A stretch of DNA of 44,406 nucleotides from an uncultured Bacteroidales bacterium (lineage in GTDB: Bacteria > Bacteroidota > Bacteroidia > Bacteroidales > UBA1715): positions 1 to 44,406 of the forward strand of contig CALAUG010000072.1 of assembly GCA_937892155.1 (NCBI GenBank). Direction: 5' to 3'. The position numbers were made by a program, and so were the translations under genes. The notes under the pieces were generated by a model, which saw only the letters and a list, made by a program, of their open reading frames with translations, did not search any database and was not told the DNA's origin. This document shows, in pieces, positions 1 through 8,684 of this stretch. Position 1 is the first letter of the stretch, and every line of letters starts with the position of its first letter.

Positions 1-167
1 AAACACCACATAACCAATCATGAAAAAGCCGCAACACCATGAAAAAAAGAGAAGATGTCCCTTTCGGGACTAAAAACCGCTCCTTTTCTTTATTGCGGTG
101 CAAGGATAGAATCTTGTTTGGATTTACAATAGATAAATCTAAATTTTTCCAATATACCTGTATGAAT
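1..167. other. Non-coding left edge
   Basis: No convincing reading frame is present. A perfect 5-bp hairpin (GTCCC, loop TTTC, GGGAC) lies at 57-70. On the minus strand it is followed within about 8 nt by a T-rich run, so it could be a weak terminator of minus-strand transcription. Nothing else recognisable was seen. Confidence 0.4.
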
Positions 168-198
168 AACAAAAGCCCCTTTGCGAGTGGCTTTTGTT
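168..198 (-). terminator. Intrinsic terminator after the RES-like gene
   Basis: A perfect 10-bp inverted repeat (AACAAAAGCC at 168-177, GGCTTTTGTT at 189-198) abuts the stop codon of the minus-strand gene that ends at 198. The T-rich 3' arm fits a rho-independent terminator for the HU/RES-like pair. The plus-strand direction would also give a T-rich tail, so it may act both ways. Confidence 0.6.
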
Positions 199-1031
199 TA
201 TTTGCAATCAACTACTGAGAATTCTTTTTTCTTCGAATCAAGAATGACGTTTACATCCTTCACGCATTCTAAATCAAAAGAATTATCAACAACATTTGGT
301 TTTATGGCAACACACATACCAAATTTGCCCTCAACCATTACAGACGGATAAATAACACCATCTGATTGCGGAAAACTCATTAGCATATCGGCAAATAAAG
401 CTGTTATTTTATACTCATCATCAGATGACACTCTATTTTGAAATTTTTTAGCAAAAAATTCTGCAACCAGTTCAGCATTTGTTTTGGCATTAATATCCGA
501 AACTTTAGATATGCATTTATTATATTCACTTTTTATCGCACTAAGAAAATCATTATTTGATAATGGGAAAACACTAGGATGCACGATTGCATCTAAGTAA
601 ATATCTTTTTTATTTGTCCACTTGGACAAAATAAAAGTTTCCTTACTATCCGTATATGTATTTTGGATAATACAATCACGATAGTTAGGCGACGTTTCTG
701 CAGCACCAATCCACACAGCTTGATTTATCGAGTCGGGCGTTTCTGACGATAGGTTATTTGATATCGTACCATAAAAAACTGTTTGATTTGCTAAAGAGGC
801 TCTTTGTGGAATAGTATTTAAGTGTGACGGCTTATATTTTAAATAATCTTTATCATGCACATTACCACTTCCATTACTACTTACAAATCTATAAAAATGA
901 CAATTTGCAGGGATTTCTATCTGAAAACAAAGTCTTTTCCCCAAAGAACCATACAGCTTTTTTAAATTATCAATCGCATTGTTTTTTGACAAATCTACTT
1001 GTTCAATCTGATTTATTATAGACATAGTCAA
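198..1031 (-). CDS. RES-domain-like protein
   Basis: 277-aa cytoplasmic protein with no signal peptide. The central part has a pattern reminiscent of RES domains: an early FYRF near residue 47, IPQRAS followed by VFYGT near 75-89, acidic residues in AAETS near 110, and DGVIYPSV near 225, where RES proteins often show a G-[IV]-x-YPS-V strand. RES toxins degrade NAD+ and usually pair with an Xre-type antitoxin. No Xre gene is visible here; the upstream neighbour, 6 nt away, is HU. The family call rests on these short motifs only. The protein is longer than classical RES toxins (about 150-200 aa), so it may be a RES-fold relative with another role. Confidence 0.45.
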   Translation of the reverse strand: MTMSIINQIEQVDLSKNNAIDNLKKLYGSLGKRLCFQIEIPANCHFYRFVSSNGSGNVHDKDYLKYKPSHLNTIPQRASLANQTVFYGTISNNLSSETPDSINQAVWIGAAETSPNYRDCIIQNTYTDSKETFILSKWTNKKDIYLDAIVHPSVFPLSNNDFLSAIKSEYNKCISKVSDINAKTNAELVAEFFAKKFQNRVSSDDEYKITALFADMLMSFPQSDGVIYPSVMVEGKFGMCVAIKPNVVDNSFDLECVKDVNVILDSKKKEFSVVDCK

Positions 1032-1037
1032 TAAATT

Positions 1038-1319
1038 TTATTTCTTCTTGTTTACTTTTTCGCTCAATGCTTTGCCAGCTTTGAATTGAGCTACTTTTTT
1101 AGCGGCAATTTTAATTTCCTTGCCTGTTTGTGGGTTTCTACCCTTACGAGCGTTTCTCTTTCCAACTTTGAATGTACCAAAGCCAATCAATTGAACCGAT
1201 TCGCCTTTTGCCAAAGCGTCAGAGATTGATTCTACAAAAGAGTTGATTGCAAATTCCGATACCTTTTTTGGTAATCCTGATTTTTCAGACATTGCTGAAA
1301 CTAAATCTTGTTTATTCAT
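1038..1319 (-). CDS. HU-family DNA-binding protein
   Basis: 93 aa, the usual HU length. It has the N-terminal helical dimerisation part (MNKQDLVSAMSEKSGL), the GFGTFKVGKRNARKGRNP beta arm with the family-typical R-N-P-x-T-G-x-x-I signature, and a lysine-rich tail. HU bends and compacts DNA as a dimer. The start at 1319 fits the domain exactly. A TATATTTG motif at 1348-1355 gives a short leader, so this gene probably heads a two-gene transcript with the RES-like gene 6 nt downstream. Whether it is the housekeeping HU or an element-borne copy cannot be told from this window. Confidence 0.95.
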   Translation of the reverse strand: MNKQDLVSAMSEKSGLPKKVSEFAINSFVESISDALAKGESVQLIGFGTFKVGKRNARKGRNPQTGKEIKIAAKKVAQFKAGKALSEKVNKKK

Positions 1320-1347
1320 ATTTGTTAATTTTTAGTTATATATACGG

Positions 1348-1355
1348 CAAATATA
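1348..1355 (-). promoter_or_regulatory. Promoter -7 element of the HU gene
   Basis: On the minus strand the sequence reads TATATTTG, a perfect match to the Bacteroidota -7 consensus TAnnTTTG, 28 bases upstream of the HU start codon. No clear TTTG -33 box is seen at the usual distance. Confidence 0.55.
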
Positions 1356-1419
1356 CGTATTTTCGGGGATTGTAGCACATTCACACCAGTATTTTCAATC
1401 CTAATACGAAAATATCCAC

Positions 1420-2343
1420 TCAATTATTAGAATCCATTTTGAAACTTGCTTTTAATTTCTCAATAGTTTTTCCGTCAAATTGCATAGGAAATAACCTCTG
1501 TAGAAGTTGTAAATACAATAAGTATTCAGGGAATAAAACCTTTTTCTGGTCTTTTTGTAATTCATCAAAGCCAAGGAATGTTGTATGAACAAAAATTTCA
1601 AATTTATCATTTGAAAAATTATCTGCATATGTTATTCCATCAACCCACAAGAAAGCACGTTGTCCTTGTTCAAAACAACCACAATCTTGTGCTCCTTTTG
1701 ACAATACTTCTTTGCTGTCTTGGAGTACATTAAAATGATTTCTTGAATAAAAAGTAGATGTTATATCAAATAATTTTTGGAGGTTCTCATTTTTTATTTG
1801 AGGAAACCCTTTTAATGGTTGCATTTTTATGCGAAAAGATGAAGGTATCTGAATCTCTGGCATTTTGAATTTTACAAGACCGTTGCCTATTGTCCTTTCT
1901 GCATATCTTTGCCAAACATGGTGCTTGAAAATATCTATTTGAATTTTAAAATTCCGATTTATCCCTCCAAATTGAAACAAATAATATAAACTGCCAGGTA
2001 TTGGCAACACCCCAAAATGAATAACTGGCGGTATTTCATTAATAGGATTTAGAATATCATTTTTCGTGAATGCTAAATAATGAAAAATGAATTCAAAAAA
2101 ACTATCTCGCCATAATTCAGAATCAAAAGCAAAATGATTCTCAACTCTATAAGGGTATGCTATACCCTTATTCAATGCCTTAACAAGAACATTCTCATAG
2201 TCTTTCATAAACTTATTTAATTGTTCTTGTAAATGAGAGTTTGGATTTTGAATTTCAGATAAAAAGAGTTCTGAAAGTTTGACAAAATCCCATCCTTCGT
2301 CGTTATCCGTAGTACGGAAAACTTCTAAATCTTCTAATTTCAT
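1420..2343 (-). CDS. Conserved-looking protein of unknown function
   Basis: 307 aa, not recognised. It is soluble, without signal peptide or membrane segment, and rich in aromatic residues. The most motif-like stretch is IDIFKHHVWQRYAERT near residues 135-150, a histidine/arginine-rich helix that could be catalytic or nucleic-acid binding. A second feature is QDCGCFEQGQRAF near 215-230 with a C-x-C pair. The gene stands alone between HU and the 177-aa gene, with its own TAGTTTTG promoter element at 2410-2417. The neighbouring Septu-like pair makes a defence-island accessory role possible, but nothing in the protein itself shows it. Confidence 0.7.
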   Translation of the reverse strand: MKLEDLEVFRTTDNDEGWDFVKLSELFLSEIQNPNSHLQEQLNKFMKDYENVLVKALNKGIAYPYRVENHFAFDSELWRDSFFEFIFHYLAFTKNDILNPINEIPPVIHFGVLPIPGSLYYLFQFGGINRNFKIQIDIFKHHVWQRYAERTIGNGLVKFKMPEIQIPSSFRIKMQPLKGFPQIKNENLQKLFDITSTFYSRNHFNVLQDSKEVLSKGAQDCGCFEQGQRAFLWVDGITYADNFSNDKFEIFVHTTFLGFDELQKDQKKVLFPEYLLYLQLLQRLFPMQFDGKTIEKLKASFKMDSNN

Positions 2344-2409
2344 AACTATACTTTATTTAAAATTAACAGATCAGATATAATTTTAAAAGTATAATTACAT
2401 TTCTGTTTG

Positions 2410-2417
2410 CAAAACTA
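2410..2417 (-). promoter_or_regulatory. Promoter -7 element of the 307-aa gene
   Basis: The minus strand reads TAGTTTTG, matching TAnnTTTG, 66 bases upstream of the ATG at 2343. The intervening leader is AT-rich and has no obvious Shine-Dalgarno sequence. Confidence 0.45.
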
Positions 2418-2434
2418 AAACTTTTTTCCAAAAT

Positions 2435-2968
2435 TCAATAATTCCAAATCCAATTATCACAATTGCCTGCTCCCTTGTTATCGAAAAAATGTTTTACATA
2501 CATCAGAATTATCTGCTGCGTCTTGCTATAAACTTTCAAATGATTATGACTTTCTTCATCACACAATTCTTCGAGTTGTGATATTGTTTTTTCACATTTT
2601 GTTTCCCATTCATAAAAAGATTGATGAGTGGCAACGAACTTCATTTCTCCATACCAGAAGTTGCTTTTCACGCTCTTTTTCGGGAATGGATTTGTGGATT
2701 CACCCTTGTAGTATTTGAACCTATCTCTATTGAAATAGCACAAACCAAAGTAATACTTCTTGAAATCCTTTGTTTGAAAAACATAATGTGGACTTTTCAC
2801 CATTCTGCACAACAAATATGCTTTGAACTCCAACGGAACGCCATCATCATCACAAAAATCATCAAGCCCCTCTTTGGAATATAAATCCAAAGCCTCAGCT
2901 ATATACTTTCCGTTATCCTTAAACAATGCCCATTGCTTTTCAAGATTCCAAAAACGCTTGAAACGCAT
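2435..2968 (-). CDS. Hypothetical protein
   Basis: 177 aa, not recognised. It is soluble and charged, with no signal peptide. The middle reads YFGLCYFNRDRFKYYKGE (about residues 75-92), followed by SNFWYGEMKFVATHQSFYEWE, and the C-terminus ends in NCDNWIWNY. No catalytic signature could be named. The gene is separated by about 90 bases from the 307-aa gene and by about 160 bases from the Septu-like pair. A TATATTTC element at 3017-3024, one mismatch from the -7 consensus, could drive it. Confidence 0.65.
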   Translation of the reverse strand: MRFKRFWNLEKQWALFKDNGKYIAEALDLYSKEGLDDFCDDDGVPLEFKAYLLCRMVKSPHYVFQTKDFKKYYFGLCYFNRDRFKYYKGESTNPFPKKSVKSNFWYGEMKFVATHQSFYEWETKCEKTISQLEELCDEESHNHLKVYSKTQQIILMYVKHFFDNKGAGNCDNWIWNY

Positions 2969-3016
2969 ATTTGTAATCTCATCATAAGGATTCGTTTCCT
3001 CTCCCTAGTAAACACG

Positions 3017-3024
3017 GAAATATA
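3017..3024 (-). promoter_or_regulatory. Possible -7 element of the 177-aa gene
   Basis: The minus strand reads TATATTTC, seven of eight positions of TAnnTTTG when the final G is counted, 48 bases upstream of the start at 2968. No -33 box is evident. Confidence 0.25.
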
Positions 3025-3125
3025 GCTCTATAACGGCATCTACAGGCATTCTTTAATCAGTATTCTACATTATAATTATCTATAGCAAAAATTCAAATTT
3101 TCTTTTTCATCTCTAAATCACTTTT

Positions 3126-4157
3126 TCATTCATCTTCCAACCCAATTTCGGTATCAATTGGTTTTCCTCTTGCTTGTTCCCATAAATCTTGTATAAATTT
3201 TGTCATCGGCCGTTTTTCTATTTCTTCTTGTCTTACATAAGTACCTAAACACAATCGTAATTGATTCATAGGGGAATATTTAGGTACCCAACTTTTGTAG
3301 TTTTGAGAATTTGACCAATACGGATATTGATATGCTTTTTCAAATACTTCTCTTGCAATATCTCCGTGTCTTTGGTACAATGTTTTTATATGAAACATCT
3401 GAATATATTTTTCCAGTTCCTTAAGTTTTGCATTTTGAGGTATCATATCTATGTTTATATCATCTTTTTCTTGTTTGTCGTATAAAACCTCCTCTTTATT
3501 AGGAATTCTAAATACAAACTGCTTATAAATATCAGATTTATAAGGATGAAATTTCAAACCAAGACTCCCCGTATTTTTCCCATGATTACATTCAGCACAT
3601 GACGGTATTAAATTATATAATGACATACTTAACCATGGATATTCTTGTTTTGAGAAAAAATGATCAAATTGAAATTTTGCAAGAGAACCACTATTCTCAT
3701 CTGCCACTAATGTGTACTGCATATTACAATATGGACAAACCTTTACATTTAACCTTCTTGCCAACTCTTTAAGAATTGTTTTTCTAAATCCCTTATAATC
3801 AAAAGCATCTAAGATTAGTTTACATAAAGTATCTCCTTGGCTACTCGCGACATACTCTCCATTTTTTTGTTGCTTGTATTTTTTCCCCTTACACTGTTGA
3901 AATCGTATTGAGATGTATTTGTTATCAAAATTACGTATATCACTAGGATTCAACAACAAAATACAATATATCTTTTGTCTTAGATAATTTATAATTTGCC
4001 TTTCATCAGAATTAGATTTATCAAACTGTAATTTGTCAAGATTTTTTTCAATTGTACTTTTTACCTTCATCTCATACACATACCACTTTTCAATTTTTTC
4101 TTGAGACTGAAATTCCCCATCTACACTAACCCGATTATTCAAATCAATTTTGTTCAT
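3126..4157 (-). CDS. HNH endonuclease, Septu PtuB-like
   Basis: 343 aa. The HNH/treble-clef core sits in the middle: CPYC at 141-144, the catalytic DH at 165-166 (FQFDHFFSK), YNLIP at 181-185, and the second zinc pair CAEC at 187-190 followed by NHGKNTG. The first ~130 residues are lysine-rich and lack motifs; the C-terminal ~140 residues may contact the partner ATPase. The gene overlaps the 3' end of the ATPase gene by 14 bases, so the two are probably translationally coupled. ATPase + HNH nuclease in this order is the known Septu anti-phage arrangement, and Septu-like effectors also occur with some retrons. No reverse transcriptase gene is visible here. Assignment to Septu is by architecture, not by search. 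Confidence 0.8.
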   Translation of the reverse strand: MNKIDLNNRVSVDGEFQSQEKIEKWYVYEMKVKSTIEKNLDKLQFDKSNSDERQIINYLRQKIYCILLLNPSDIRNFDNKYISIRFQQCKGKKYKQQKNGEYVASSQGDTLCKLILDAFDYKGFRKTILKELARRLNVKVCPYCNMQYTLVADENSGSLAKFQFDHFFSKQEYPWLSMSLYNLIPSCAECNHGKNTGSLGLKFHPYKSDIYKQFVFRIPNKEEVLYDKQEKDDINIDMIPQNAKLKELEKYIQMFHIKTLYQRHGDIAREVFEKAYQYPYWSNSQNYKSWVPKYSPMNQLRLCLGTYVRQEEIEKRPMTKFIQDLWEQARGKPIDTEIGLEDE

Positions 4158-5988
4158 TTCTTCCTTTTAACTCTTTAATTTTTTCCTCATAATATGCAAT
4201 AAGTTGTTCTTTTGATTTCAAACATAATAGTTTGTCTTGAAGATACTTTTTCAAACCTACATCCCCAATCATATCCACTTGTATTTGTAAATTTAACATT
4301 TTTTCATTCAATACACTATAGTTCCTCTTTTCCCTGATTTCAGAATCGATATATTCATTTAACTTGCGTATTTTCTCTTGTGCAAATCTACCTACCAATC
4401 CGTTAGTCATCAAGAAAGAATGCCTATATAGTTCAAATACATTATTACCGAATGTTTCTTTTTGTTCATTTATAATAGTATGGTCTTTTAAACAAATAGT
4501 ACAACTTTTCGGTATATCCGACAACATTATTGGGGAATGAGTTGCCATAATTATTTGCACAGGATTCGTTAGAATATTTGCTTTTTTAAGTCCATCAAAA
4601 AAATCTATAATAAAATTAACATATTCTAATTGCCACGCTGGATGTAGCCCTATTTCTGATTCATCTAAGATAATTACTTGAGGAATATCTGCATTAGCAA
4701 CTTTGGGAGTAAAAGCATTATATAACCGAGAGAACAAATTTAAAAACTCCAATTCTCCACTACTCAACATCGACAATGAAATGTTGTCCAACGATTGACT
4801 ATAAGAAAAATCGAATATCCTAGCTACCAAATAAAAATTTTCCTTTGCATATATTTTTTCAACTTTTTCCTGAAAATCTTTTTCTGCTGTACATAAATAC
4901 AAACATTCATTTCCCAACCTCTCGTTAAACTCTGCAAGAGTATTTATTTTATCTACCTCTATTCTTATATCTTCTAAATAGTTAGAAGATTGCTTTTCGA
5001 TGATAAAGTTGCCAAATATTTTTAACACCGATTTTATCGAAGGATAGTTTTGTCGCAAATAATTTTTCCATCTAACAAGTAAACTTATTCCCCAATTTAG
5101 GTCAGATCTATCTACAATTAGATTTAAAATAGCATGATGTATTATATCTGCAAGTATTTGCTCTTTCGATGAGAGAAAGGGATACGTTACTAATTTGACT
5201 GTTTCTAAGTCTTGATAATCATATTCAAGACCACGTTTTTTTCGTTCTTCATCAGACATACTTTTAAGTTGATATTCGCCACTTCTATTTGCCTGTATTA
5301 AAACATATTTGGGAAACACAATCTTTCTAAACATATCTGAAACACTTTTGTCAGCAAGCATTCTGCATATCTTATGAGCATTTTGTAACACATAACAATG
5401 TAATGCATCATATAAGGATTCGCTCATTTGCCTTTTTGCCGCGTTATAATAGTTCTCTGCTGACAGTAAGATTTCTGCATAATCTGATGCATTATAAAAC
5501 CCTGCAAGTTCTGCTGTAGTACGTATATCAGAATTTATATATGGAGAAAAATGACCACTATAATAAAAACACTGTATAGGATTTTTTTTGCCATAAAATA
5601 TATTTGTTGGGTAAGAAAAATTTGGTTCACTCTCTGCAACATCTTTTGATACCCAAGCAGATAAATTTCCCCTTTTTTCATATACTATAATACCAGAAAA
5701 GTCACCGTCTGATTTCCATATTGAACCATCCACAAGTGCATTTAACAGGAAGCTGACAATTGTACTTTTCCCAGCACCATTGTTTCCTATCAAACAGGTT
5801 ACAGAAGATACACTATCTCCCCAAAAGTTTTCTGGGAAACGAAAAACTTTTTCTCCAATTAAGGTATTTTTAGTTTTATCATACTTGATATTATAACGTG
5901 CATCAAAACACAATTCAATATCTTCCAAACACTTATATTTTTTTATATAAGCATAACATAATTTAGTTGTCATTTGATTATTTAACAT
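4144..5988 (-). CDS. AAA/SMC-type ATPase, Septu PtuA-like
   Basis: 614 aa. Walker A GNNGAGKST at 68-76 follows an SMC/OLD-like N-terminal strand (IKKYKCLEDIELCF). A signature-like LSMLSSGELEFLNLFSRL occurs near residues 405-420, Walker B VIILDESEIGLHP near 437-449, and the switch histidine in MATHSPIML near 483. This is the ABC-type ATPase layout of OLD/RecF-like defence ATPases, but no TOPRIM domain follows, as in PtuA. The C-terminal ~90 residues are predicted-looking coiled coil (lysine- and glutamate-rich). Start: MLNNQ at 5988 or an internal Met five residues on; both are plausible. Role: ATP-dependent sensor or regulator of the HNH nuclease encoded next. Confidence 0.8.
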   Translation of the reverse strand: MLNNQMTTKLCYAYIKKYKCLEDIELCFDARYNIKYDKTKNTLIGEKVFRFPENFWGDSVSSVTCLIGNNGAGKSTIVSFLLNALVDGSIWKSDGDFSGIIVYEKRGNLSAWVSKDVAESEPNFSYPTNIFYGKKNPIQCFYYSGHFSPYINSDIRTTAELAGFYNASDYAEILLSAENYYNAAKRQMSESLYDALHCYVLQNAHKICRMLADKSVSDMFRKIVFPKYVLIQANRSGEYQLKSMSDEERKKRGLEYDYQDLETVKLVTYPFLSSKEQILADIIHHAILNLIVDRSDLNWGISLLVRWKNYLRQNYPSIKSVLKIFGNFIIEKQSSNYLEDIRIEVDKINTLAEFNERLGNECLYLCTAEKDFQEKVEKIYAKENFYLVARIFDFSYSQSLDNISLSMLSSGELEFLNLFSRLYNAFTPKVANADIPQVIILDESEIGLHPAWQLEYVNFIIDFFDGLKKANILTNPVQIIMATHSPIMLSDIPKSCTICLKDHTIINEQKETFGNNVFELYRHSFLMTNGLVGRFAQEKIRKLNEYIDSEIREKRNYSVLNEKMLNLQIQVDMIGDVGLKKYLQDKLLCLKSKEQLIAYYEEKIKELKGRNEQN

Positions 5989-6047
5989 TTTATTTATTTT
6001 TCTTCCAAATTATTTATGAAAATCTTATTAAACCCATAGTAAAATTT

Positions 6048-7202
6048 TCATTCTTTTGAAAATACCACTGGATATATCAAACGAACCGGACACTCACTAC
6101 CAGCATGTATGCCAGGGAAAAACTTAAACGGAAGGTTTGTTATAATTTCAATCGCTATTTTGTCAGCTTCGGGAGAATTCAACTCTCCAATCTCCGACAA
6201 CTCCACATCTCCGTAGTGCGACAACGACTCTACAATTTCTGGCATTACCACATTCCCTTGAGACGTGACTAAAAAACGTACAAAAACAACGCCACTCAAT
6301 TCGGGATACTGACGCGCTGTATTCTTTATATATTCTCTTAAATAAAGATTTCCCCATCCTAAATATTCCGGCATTTTTTCTGTCCTTATATAATTCATCA
6401 AGGTGTCATATTGTTTTCCACAATCACAAATCCTATTTTTCAAAATAGTGTCTTCCTGTGGGAAATATTGCTTCATTTCTTTATAATACCAATCTGCCAA
6501 CTGACAAGCATCTTTTTGCAAGCATTCTTCTATCTTCTCCTTGCACTCTCGCCATTTTTCTTCTTTTGCCCTACAGAGTGTGTCAATGTCGTTTTCTTCA
6601 GCAGCATAGATGTTTTTGCATTGCGACAGCTGTTGTTCCACAACTGCATCTTCGGAGAGAAACAAGCGCTTATATTCGTTGTAATACCATTGGGCAGTAC
6701 CACACATCCCTAAAGCAAGGTATTTTTCGGTTTTTTGCAGATATTCGTTGATTTGCGTGGTATCTTTTTCCATCCATTTGTTTGCATTCTTCGACCACAC
6801 ATATACGGGAGTAACTAATTGCGTTGTGTCTGGTTTGTCGTAGATGACGGACTTTTGTACCCCGAACCACTGTCCCGAAATGGAATCCACTACGTATTCA
6901 TCACAAACATATTTGCCGTCACCATTCGACAAAACACGCTTTCTTTGGGGAATCCAGCCGTTGTTCCACTCATACAATATATCCACGGAATCCAGATACT
7001 CTTTTTTTTGAAAAGGAATCCACTCGGCACTTTCCGTTTCCCTGTAATAAAAAAGCTCCTCCTTTGGTAAACCGTGCTCTCTTAATTCAACTTTTTTATA
7101 ATGCACTGAAACTGTACTATCCATATACATCCCATCTTCACATTGTGCAAACGAATGAAGTCCAAAAACGAAAGATATTATTTTACATAATAGATATTTC
7201 AT
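6048..7202 (-). CDS. Secreted TonB_C-like protein with internal repeat
   Basis: 384 aa with a short N-terminal signal peptide ending near SFAQ. Residues about 285-380 resemble a TonB C-terminal domain: YLREYIKNTARQYPE, GVVFVRFLVTSQGNVV, then EADKIAIEIITNLP and a final VRLIYPVVF strand. Canonical TonB has an inner-membrane anchor and a proline-rich linker; both are missing, so this is more likely a free periplasmic or outer-surface protein that uses the fold for binding. Two similar segments (around residues 165-190 with CGTAQWYYNEYK and around 230-255 with CQLADWYYKEMK) show an internal duplication. It is the last gene of the 25-kb cluster, one base after the 492-aa gene. Confidence 0.75.
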   Translation of the reverse strand: MKYLLCKIISFVFGLHSFAQCEDGMYMDSTVSVHYKKVELREHGLPKEELFYYRETESAEWIPFQKKEYLDSVDILYEWNNGWIPQRKRVLSNGDGKYVCDEYVVDSISGQWFGVQKSVIYDKPDTTQLVTPVYVWSKNANKWMEKDTTQINEYLQKTEKYLALGMCGTAQWYYNEYKRLFLSEDAVVEQQLSQCKNIYAAEENDIDTLCRAKEEKWRECKEKIEECLQKDACQLADWYYKEMKQYFPQEDTILKNRICDCGKQYDTLMNYIRTEKMPEYLGWGNLYLREYIKNTARQYPELSGVVFVRFLVTSQGNVVMPEIVESLSHYGDVELSEIGELNSPEADKIAIEIITNLPFKFFPGIHAGSECPVRLIYPVVFSKE

Positions 7203-7203
7203 A

Positions 7204-8682
7204 CTACAACGTGTATATCAATACTATTGGTGAATTTGAAACAATTCTTTTCGGAGCAAAAATAATAGCAGAATTTCCACAATGTAACCGTAAACTGCCT
7301 TCATATCTATTAAAAGATGCAAAATGCACATTTGTGTCTTTGGTGAAAAAATTTATTATATAATCGTTTTCTATAAGTGTTTCATAATATCTCAAATGAG
7401 AATCAGATAAATCATCAAGATATTCTTGTTTATTCGAATAATATGAAGATGTATTCAAAATAGGTCGAATACCGCCATTAGTATATATATTCCCTTCAAA
7501 AACTAATTCCAAAGAGTCAAAATTTTCTATTGTAATGGTATAATAAGATATATCTGCGTTATCATATCCCATAACACGAATATACAAAGAAGTATTCTCT
7601 TGCAGTACAAATTTTCTTTCTGTGCGAATATCCCGAAAATCATCACACCAAAAATTTCCAAAACGATTTATACCCATAAATGAATGTCGTGGTTCATACC
7701 CCCCTAACATAAATAAGTCAAATGTTATTTTTTCATCAGACTTTTCATCTGGTTTATTTAAGAAAATAGAATAAAACAAATTTGCATACCAATCTAACAC
7801 TTTTAATTTCACATCTGCTATTTTCTCAAATATTGACATTACAACATTATCAATGGAAGTTCTATACTTATATGCTTGCTGATTTTTTAATGTTTGTTCT
7901 ATGCGTTCTAATATATTTTTATTTTCAAATGTTTGCCGCCTACTTAAAAAAGGATTAAATAACTTCGCAAATTCATATGCATATATTGGCTTTTGTGCAG
8001 CATTTATTCCTCCATATATATATATATTCTCTGTTGACGGATTTGAACTTGTTAGTTTTCTAACAAAATAATTAAACACATGATTAGTAGAGTATAACAG
8101 ATTTACTCCATCTACCTCTTCTTTTCCTGCTAAACGCCTTATTGAATGATTTCTTAGATTATTAGATTTTAATATCAACTCATCAAATATATATTTTTCT
8201 TTTCCATATTTTTCAAGACTATATCGAGGTGTAACAGTATATTTATACTGTTCTGTTTCTAAACTATCAGTACTATAGAAACCGTACGATTGCAAAAGCT
8301 GTCGAGATAGATAGTAAATAGTAAAATAAATGGCACTATCCACAATCCTATATCGTTTTACATAATTAGCTGGTTCTCCTAATATTGGTAAAAACGTATC
8401 ATAGCGTTGTGGTTGTGATTCTATTTTATACGTATTTAAAGAAGTATAAAAATCACCGTATATATACTTCATTGTCCCATTTAATCCATCAACACCCATT
8501 TTTGTGTTTGCAAGAATATAAATAAATTCTCGTAACGCATTTATAACTTCTTGAGGATAGTCAAACTTACTAATAGATCCCAAAATAAACGAATTCCAAT
8601 CAGAACAAAGTTTAGGATTAAAATCGTGAACTTCTTTTAACCCATCATCTATTTGCGCACCTATGCCTAACATTACTCCCAT
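7204..8682 (-). CDS. Cluster protein, paralogue of the 722-aa protein
   Basis: 492 aa, no signal peptide, family not recognised. It aligns by eye with the 722-aa protein of the same cluster over its second half: FMGINRFGNFWC versus FLGVHNLGVLLC, then LELVFEGNIYTNGGIRP versus ELSFESNCNTYNGIRP, then FASFNRYEGSLRLHC versus IAVFDRLTNDLELCF. An N-terminal part with AIYFTIYYLSRQLLQ versus AIFYLCRELAKIS also matches. The order helical N-terminal half, beta-rich C-terminal half is inferred from composition. The gene starts 2 bases after the 2039-aa gene ends, so co-expression is very likely. The codons are markedly AT-rich compared with the 2039-aa gene. Confidence 0.7.
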   Translation of the reverse strand: MGVMLGIGAQIDDGLKEVHDFNPKLCSDWNSFILGSISKFDYPQEVINALREFIYILANTKMGVDGLNGTMKYIYGDFYTSLNTYKIESQPQRYDTFLPILGEPANYVKRYRIVDSAIYFTIYYLSRQLLQSYGFYSTDSLETEQYKYTVTPRYSLEKYGKEKYIFDELILKSNNLRNHSIRRLAGKEEVDGVNLLYSTNHVFNYFVRKLTSSNPSTENIYIYGGINAAQKPIYAYEFAKLFNPFLSRRQTFENKNILERIEQTLKNQQAYKYRTSIDNVVMSIFEKIADVKLKVLDWYANLFYSIFLNKPDEKSDEKITFDLFMLGGYEPRHSFMGINRFGNFWCDDFRDIRTERKFVLQENTSLYIRVMGYDNADISYYTITIENFDSLELVFEGNIYTNGGIRPILNTSSYYSNKQEYLDDLSDSHLRYYETLIENDYIINFFTKDTNVHFASFNRYEGSLRLHCGNSAIIFAPKRIVSNSPIVLIYTL

Positions 8683-8684
8683 AC

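Noticed and set aside
3126..5988. A retron with Septu-like effectors
   Set aside because: No reverse transcriptase gene or msr/msd-like inverted repeats were found around the pair.
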